Part shown: positions 62,201 to 64,000 of the stretch, one piece after another
Layout of the letters: each line of letters begins with the position of its first letter
Position numbering within the stretch: the stretch's first letter is position 1
Source of the DNA: Chitinophaga sp. YR627
GTDB taxonomy: Bacteria > Bacteroidota > Bacteroidia > Chitinophagales > Chitinophagaceae
DNA length: 64,000 bases
NCBI RefSeq assembly: GCF_900114995.1
Contig: NZ_FOUX01000001.1
Coordinates: forward strand, 2,170,001 to 2,234,000
Direction: 5' to 3'
Translations under genes and position numbers: made by a program
Notes under the pieces: model-generated
What the model was told of the DNA's origin: nothing
Databases searched by the model: none
Seen by the model: only the letters and a program-made list of their open reading frames with translations

Positions 62201-64000
62201 GGCAGCGACAACGGTCTGGCACTGCGTATCAATGTCAATAAACTGGAAGCTGGTATCGCTAATAATAACGTTCGTACACAGATCTCTACTGCCTTCACCA
62301 GTACCAACTGGACGCATGTGGCACTGGTATTCTCCGGCAGCGGCAGCACCGGTGTACTCCGCATGTATCTGAACGGTGACCTGGCAGGCACCCTGAACAC
62401 CAGCTACAGTTCTGTAGGTACAACTACCAACAACTCCCGTCTGGGTTCAAACAATGGTACCAACGCATTTAACTCCACAGGTACCTTCTACAGAGGTAAC
62501 ATGGATAATGTGGCCATTATCGGTCAGGCACTGACACAGGCTGAAATCAGTCAGTTAGCGGCCCAGAACCTGCCATTCTACAGTGTGGTAACACCAACAC
62601 TGCCTGCAGCTCCTGCTACGCCTTCAAATATCGCGGCAAATGCAGCATCTGCATCCAGCATCACACTGACCTGGACCAATACCAATAATGACGCAAATAC
62701 CAAAGGATTCGATATTCAGCGTTCCTTCGGTACCAGCAATACTTTCGTAACAGTGAAGAGCCTTGATACCGTCATCGCCGGCACCAACACTTATATTGAT
62801 ACAGCGCTGTATGCAAATCAGCAGTATGTATACCGTGTACGTGCAAAAGGCGACGGTGGTAACTCAGGTTACTCTTCCAACGCAACGGCTACTACCGGTA
62901 ATAATCGTCCGGTGATCCAGGACATCGCTAACCAGTCAGCCCGCTATGATGTGGAAACACGTATCCCGGTTGTAGCAACTGATCCGGATGAAGATGCGAT
63001 CACCCTGTCCGGCGCTAATCTGCCTTCTTTTGTAACACTTGCTTCCGATGCACAGGGTTCCTTCCTGAAAGTAACACCGAACGCCGGTCTGCAGGGTAGC
63101 TACCCTAACCTGGCAGTGATCGCGACAGACGCATTTGGCGGTAAGGACACTGTTACGTTCAACCTGACCATCAATGACAATTACAGCCCTATCATAACCT
63201 CAATTGCCAACGTTTCCTTGAATGAGGGCGACGTTCAGCAGCTATCGCTTGCAGCTGCTGATCAGAATGCGTCAGACGCGCTCACATGGTCTGGTGTATC
63301 TCTGCCCTCATTCATTTCTATCTCCGGTAACAACCGCACTGCTACCCTGAACATCAATCCTGGTTATGCAGATGCAGGTGTGTACACCGTGAAAGTGGCA
63401 ATCGTAGACGGTAATGGCGGTACTGACAACAAAACTTTCACCGTTACCATCGCTGATAAGGATCCAAACTATAAATTCTTCGTTCGCTTCAAACATCAGA
63501 CAGATGCACCGGCGCCATGGAACAACATCACCACGGTGTCAACCAGCAACCTGAAAAATGACAAAGGCGAAACCACCAATGTTGGTCTGCAGTTACTGAC
63601 CGGCAACTGGTACTCCTGGAACGAAGGCGCTGTTACCGGTAACAACAGCGGTGTCTACCCTGACGTAGTGCTGAGAGAATATTACTTCTTCGGTTCTTAC
63701 CCTGGTATCTTCAATTCCGATAACTCAATTAACGGTAAACTGACTGGCCTCGACGCCGGCAGAAAATACTCCTTCAAGTTCTTTGCGGGTAGCTCATGGT
63801 CTGTACAGGCGAACAACGGTACTACAATATTCACCATGAATGGCGTAAGCAAGCCGATCAATGTACAGGGTAATACTACTGTTACCGCCAATTTTGATAA
63901 TATCTCTCCAAATGCTTCCGGTGAGATCAACTTCAACATGGCAGTTGCCAATGGTACACAGGTAGGTTACCTGGGCGCTATCGAGGTGAACGCCATCCTG
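59294..64000 (+). CDS. Giant secreted esterase / FN3 / PA14 / LamG protein, partial (continues past the right edge)
   Basis: At least 1569 residues without a stop; the 3' end lies outside. Signal peptide to AHAQQ; alpha/beta-hydrolase domain (about 60-280: FVFLHGRGEGG, nucleophile GLSAGGYGSW, His in LGHGTWNTAW); Ig/PKD-like segments (about 290-450); FN3 domains near 455-545, 555-635, 795-880 and 1105-1195; a PA14-like domain (about 640-790, YKYYEGTYSNLP, FGTNSDDGSKLWV); a LamG-like domain (about 885-1095); Ig/cadherin-like repeats (about 1205-1385); and a last beta-rich domain (1390 on). Probably T9SS-exported like the PKD giant, but its C-terminus cannot be seen. Substrate unknown. Confidence 0.9.
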   Translation, partial: MKRTVHLLIGILMLFAGTAHAQQALNPADPIVVYNSAAPPTAPAFGRIGKWVKTTRMGWNTSDFKCYIYKGLNFRLKFPKTYQHNVADGKKYPIFVFLHGRGEGGSVYDNEYQLLHGGQNFETQTDNGNFDGFLFYGQTADGNWGNGQFDIIKELLDSLSVQVKGDLNRVLVNGLSAGGYGSWAFSERYPQYFAGVMPMSGIANGDATTDNINKLKFTSLWYFQGGLDNAPAPYTANTVITAYQNAGADLKYTLYPNLGHGTWNTAWAEPDFVPFMNRANVLNPWPLTGRSEFCPGETFNLVIGIPPGFSAYEWQKDGTTIPNATGNSITVNSLGSYAVRVRRTTNGAWSEFSPTPLVIKTKTATVTPPISIDSLATNVLPAPDGSTTVTLKLPAGYASYEWRTVGGTTSLGNTNTLTVGVGQYIARVTEQFGCASSFSSPYKVIAAAGTNLPDAVGGATVTSVSQTQLTLNWTDKANPQNNETGFEIYRTTTPGSNYKLVGKVAADVLVFNDNGLASNTKYYYVIRPVNANGAGPVSTEASGTTQTDGVKPTAPQNLLVTSTTTSSVSLSWTAATDDVGIAGYDIYVNNAKAYSVDGTQLTMVTYGLTDRKVYNFYVVARDAAGNLSAPSNQVTAATVNKGLAYKYYEGTYSNLPNFSNLTPLETGRSANTDITVRNRETNYAIMWTGFITIPVSGTYYFGTNSDDGSKLWVNIPYSFSGASTVNNDGAHGTTQVSSNAMTLNAGVYPITAAYFQGTGGQAMNIRWRSTALNINSLTNIPDQYLGDTLTMAGSAPTAPVIFGATATAFNKVNLSWTDNSNNETGFELYRSNTATGTYSVIGKANANTTSLVDNNVAANTRYYYKVRAIGQFGESAQSTGYPWLAVYPFNNAASDISINANNGTANALTYTTTDEIEGTHAAVFNGTSAYVTIGGSSSGFLHDAFSGRTVSMWIKPTVTDNNRIILDMGGSDNGLALRINVNKLEAGIANNNVRTQISTAFTSTNWTHVALVFSGSGSTGVLRMYLNGDLAGTLNTSYSSVGTTTNNSRLGSNNGTNAFNSTGTFYRGNMDNVAIIGQALTQAEISQLAAQNLPFYSVVTPTLPAAPATPSNIAANAASASSITLTWTNTNNDANTKGFDIQRSFGTSNTFVTVKSLDTVIAGTNTYIDTALYANQQYVYRVRAKGDGGNSGYSSNATATTGNNRPVIQDIANQSARYDVETRIPVVATDPDEDAITLSGANLPSFVTLASDAQGSFLKVTPNAGLQGSYPNLAVIATDAFGGKDTVTFNLTINDNYSPIITSIANVSLNEGDVQQLSLAAADQNASDALTWSGVSLPSFISISGNNRTATLNINPGYADAGVYTVKVAIVDGNGGTDNKTFTVTIADKDPNYKFFVRFKHQTDAPAPWNNITTVSTSNLKNDKGETTNVGLQLLTGNWYSWNEGAVTGNNSGVYPDVVLREYYFFGSYPGIFNSDNSINGKLTGLDAGRKYSFKFFAGSSWSVQANNGTTIFTMNGVSKPINVQGNTTVTANFDNISPNASGEINFNMAVANGTQVGYLGAIEVNAIL

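Overview
The window looks like a chromosomal segment of a Bacteroidota bacterium, most likely family Chitinophagaceae (Chitinophaga-like). The evidence is the recurring -7 promoter element TAnnTTTG (often TATCTTTG) upstream of start codons, a near absence of Shine-Dalgarno sequences, a TonB-dependent receptor and a DUF5686 protein with CarboxypepD_reg-like N-termini, a very long secreted protein with a type IX (Por) C-terminal sorting domain, infC with a charged C-terminal tail, and moderate G+C. No rRNA, tRNA, CRISPR array, insertion sequence or prophage was seen.

Layout. 1-2838: a large hybrid sensor kinase running off the left edge, with a CheY-like regulator upstream in the same operon. 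2951-5897: thrS-infC, ended by a terminator and not followed by rpmI/rplT. 6053-8728: a DUF3347 lipoprotein and, divergently, an ABC-F ATPase. 8951-11800: an OmpR-type response regulator, its histidine kinase and a shortened RND-adaptor-like lipoprotein. 12042-18057: trhO, small membrane proteins, a DUF5686 outer-membrane protein and a HicA/HicB-like toxin-antitoxin pair. 18448-21232: osmC-metZ diverging from metX (methionine synthesis). 21767-27813: a small exported protein followed by a CzcCBA-type heavy-metal RND efflux operon. 27997-30753: a TonB-dependent receptor. 30883-40389: housekeeping and metabolic genes, including a six-hairpin glycosidase, an APH-like kinase, ychF, a fused SpmA/SpmB protein, a YeiH-type transporter, a membrane glycosyltransferase, a thiamine-binding protein and a GNAT-nitrilase fusion. 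40524-58923: surface-polysaccharide genes, with a seven-gene minus-strand operon (57292 to 49756) that opens with a response regulator and a sugar transferase carrying a degenerate receiver domain. Two giant secreted proteins with esterase-like N-terminal domains lie beside it (42498-47813, and 59294 to beyond the right edge).

How genes may work together. The strongest new observation is a shared regulatory signature. Four TTAA-containing half-sites phased about 11 bp apart lie just upstream of the shortened adaptor lipoprotein (11057-11100) and, 10 kb away, just upstream of the first gene of the metal-efflux locus (21682-21719). That spacing is the pattern recognised by OmpR/PhoB-family regulators, and such a two-component system lies directly before the first site. 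I infer one metal-responsive regulon comprising the two-component system, the mini-adaptor and the efflux pump. A second notable event is an 88-bp tandem duplication at the end of the antitoxin-like gene, which destroyed an ancestral TAATG stop/start overlap with the toxin-like gene.
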